Source: Gimesia chilikensis
GTDB lineage: Bacteria > Planctomycetota > Planctomycetia > Planctomycetales > Planctomycetaceae
DNA length: 64,000 nucleotides
Assembly: GCF_007744075.1 (NCBI RefSeq)
Contig: NZ_CP036266.1
Span: 372,001 to 436,000, forward strand
Direction: 5' to 3'
The notes beneath the pieces were generated by a model. The model was not told the origin of the DNA. It ran no database searches and saw nothing but the letters and a program-made list of their open reading frames with translations. Shown here piece after piece: positions 63,560-64,000 of the stretch. A program made the translations under genes and the position numbers. The stretch's first letter is position 1, and every line of letters begins with the position of its first letter.

Positions 63560-64000
63560 TCAGTGGTCGTGCTTGTGCTCGTGGGAATGCGAGTGACCGT
63601 CGTCTGATTCTTCCGCGTGCGAGCCGTGGTTGTGAACGTGTTCGGGTTCGAGAAAGCCGATGCCGTACGCGAGGGCGATGCCGAGCAGGAGTACGAACGA
63701 GAGTCGGAAGCGGTTATGCGAATGGAATTCCATTTCCGGCAGCAGGTCGCCCAGCGAGATACAGATAAAGACGCCCGCGGCGAAGGCCAGGGCACAGCCG
63801 ATGATGATGTGCTGGTTATCGGAAAACTGCTGTACTCCGAGGAAGAAGAGCAGGGCACCGAGGGGGCACATCAACGCGAAGCCGATGTTGACGGCGTTTC
63901 TCCAGCCGGCAGACCAGCCACCCGCAGCCATCAGCGATGTGATCGAAACGGCATCTAGTGGTTTGTGTAGTGCGATCGCCAGAAAAGTTCCGAGGCCGAA
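63560..64000 (-). CDS. ZIP-family metal transporter, C-terminal part (runs off the end)
   Basis: The frame stays open to base 64000, so the gene begins beyond the window. About 147 residues are visible. The segment FLAIALHKPLDAVS matches the metal-binding helix IV of ZIP transporters (His), and SLGDLLPEMEFH in the next helix matches the second site (Glu/His). A His-rich tail (EHVHNHGSHAEESDDGHSHSHEHKHDH) follows. ZIP proteins import zinc or iron into the cytoplasm. It converges on the Fur-family gene with 7 bp between stops. Confidence 0.88.
   Translation of the reverse strand, partial: FGLGTFLAIALHKPLDAVSITSLMAAGGWSAGWRNAVNIGFALMCPLGALLFFLGVQQFSDNQHIIIGCALAFAAGVFICISLGDLLPEMEFHSHNRFRLSFVLLLGIALAYGIGFLEPEHVHNHGSHAEESDDGHSHSHEHKHDH

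Overview
The window reads as chromosomal DNA of a planctomycete (Planctomycetota, probably Planctomycetales; a Gimesia-like genome is my best guess from gene content). The indicators are two type II pseudopilin-like DUF1559 proteins with the FTLIELLVV start and H-X9-DG end, a secreted sulfatase, several FG-GAP/CRTAC1-type proteins, a Tat-exported Gfo/Idh/MocA oxidoreductase, SGNH and CE15 secreted hydrolases, giant TPR proteins and a MoxR-DUF58-transglutaminase operon. Taxonomy is inference; there is no rRNA or other marker gene. I found no tRNA, rRNA, CRISPR array, IS element or prophage.

Layout. 0-6 kb: the 3' end of a CRTAC1-like gene, a secreted beta-propeller, then a minus-strand group (DUF1559 pseudopilin, SGNH hydrolase, FG-GAP lipoprotein with a haem motif). 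6.3-10.6 kb: a histidine kinase and sigma54-activator pair followed by a sulfatase. 10.9-15.7 kb: MoxR ATPase, DUF58 protein, TgpA-like transglutaminase. 15.7-26.8 kb: phosphoesterase, TPR plus CRTAC1 pair, second pseudopilin, small lipoprotein, Gfo/Idh oxidoreductase, an orphan 627-residue protein and a 2-hydroxyacid dehydrogenase. 26.9-36.7 kb, all minus strand: an FtsX-type ABC transporter with a histidine-rich loop, then a tightly overlapping three-gene operon whose products look like PhnY/PhnZ phosphonate oxygenases with a DUF5690-type transporter, then two CCFG-motif (DUF3299-like) proteins and two tandem CPFC-motif secreted paralogues. 37-40.5 kb: housekeeping (L,D-transpeptidase, pyrE, pgi). 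40.5-54.6 kb: FabZ-like dehydratase, a HAD protein that has lost its nucleophile, an HTH-receiver regulator with a 1-kb leader, a glycosyltransferase, SMP-30/NIP-aquaporin/PhyH cluster, ExbB plus 1026-residue TPR protein, and a CE15 esterase. 54.6-63.1 kb: an accessory stretch of short, poorly recognised genes separated by several families of dispersed repeats. 63.1-64 kb: a Fur-family regulator facing a ZIP metal transporter that runs off the end.

The most interesting material is the 26.9-36.7 kb cluster: a likely 2-aminoethylphosphonate-type oxidation operon with a candidate new transporter, embedded in what looks like a metal (probably zinc) ABC system. Next are the HAD pseudoenzyme and the modular dispersed repeats at 48.5, 60.3 and 62.3 kb.
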